Below, piece after piece: positions 31,707 to 31,711 of a stretch of DNA of 31,711 nt (its first letter is position 1; every line of letters begins with the position of its first letter). The position numbers were made by a program, and so were the translations under genes. This DNA comes from Candidatus Pacebacteria bacterium CG10_big_fil_rev_8_21_14_0_10_44_11 (lineage in GTDB: Bacteria; Patescibacteriota; Microgenomatia; UBA1400; PJMF01): NCBI GenBank assembly GCA_002772705.1, contig PFDH01000011.1, forward strand, positions 2,832 through 34,542, given 5' to 3'. The notes below the pieces were generated by a model, which had not been told where the DNA came from, did not search any database, and saw only the letters and a program-made list of their open reading frames with translations.

Positions 31707-31711
31707 AAGAC

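Noticed and set aside
1..31711. CRISPR array, insertion sequence, prophage or recoded genetic code
   Set aside because: No regularly spaced repeats, transposase or phage genes were seen. TGA closes several full-length genes, so it is not read as an amino acid.

Overview
This 31.7 kb window looks like a compact bacterial chromosome segment, most likely from the Candidate Phyla Radiation (Patescibacteria, Microgenomates-like). That assignment is inferred from gene content, not from a marker-gene search. The supporting signs are dense genes with many overlaps of 4 nt or less, three tRNA genes without an encoded CCA, and several core proteins stripped of accessory domains: trigger factor without the PPIase domain, PheT without the tRNA-binding OB domain, MiaB without TRAM. 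TGA is used as an ordinary stop (PEGA lipoprotein, GAPDH, infC, pheS, pheT), so the UGA=Gly code of Gracilibacteria does not apply.

Layout. 1-5000: ClpB (5' end cut by the window edge), tRNA-Ile(GAT) and Lon, a protein quality-control block. 5010-7549: a PEGA-domain lipoprotein overlapping by 4 nt a large polytopic membrane protein. 7561-8642 (minus): triosephosphate isomerase and a small unknown gene. 8737-11727: UvrD/PcrA-type helicase and a FemAB-like peptide-bridge enzyme. 11848-13647: pyrH and GAPDH. 13704-15859: ComM-like AAA+ protein and a membrane-anchored CAP/SCP protein. 15861-16541 (minus): a MscS-type/TM-helix membrane protein. 16639-16991 (minus): RNase P RNA. 17056-18045: an unknown 100-aa protein and a GDPD-family phosphodiesterase. 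18042-21426 (minus): AI-2E-type permease, MiaA and MiaB. 21512-23221: EamA transporter, a ferric-reductase-like membrane protein (minus) and tRNA-Cys(GCA). 23351-25138: trigger factor and an unknown glutamine-rich protein. Then tRNA-Val(GAC) (minus), the infC-rpmI-rplT operon with a clear terminator, and pheS - small membrane protein - pheT - Wzy/O-antigen-ligase-like gene. An unknown gene on the minus strand closes the window.

How the genes relate. Most are housekeeping: translation (tRNAs, IF-3, L35, L20, PheST, RNase P, MiaA/MiaB), protein folding and turnover (ClpB, Lon, trigger factor), lower glycolysis (TPI, GAPDH), pyrimidine nucleotides (PyrH) and DNA repair or uptake (UvrD, ComM). 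The rest build or decorate the envelope (PEGA lipoprotein, polytopic membrane protein, FemAB, CAP, Wzy-like). MiaB and MiaA are adjacent, and tRNA-Cys in the window carries the A36-A37-A38 motif they act on.

The most notable pattern is regulatory. About a dozen genes on both strands have a TATAAT-like hexamer, often with an extended TGn, ending only 5-9 nt before the start codon. This predicts leaderless or nearly leaderless mRNAs, whereas other genes carry normal Shine-Dalgarno sites. The second curiosity is a 161-bp segment bounded by a 16-bp perfect inverted repeat, lying 5 bp past the stop of the shortened miaB. I found no CRISPR array, insertion sequence or defence cassette, and no clear novel multi-gene system.
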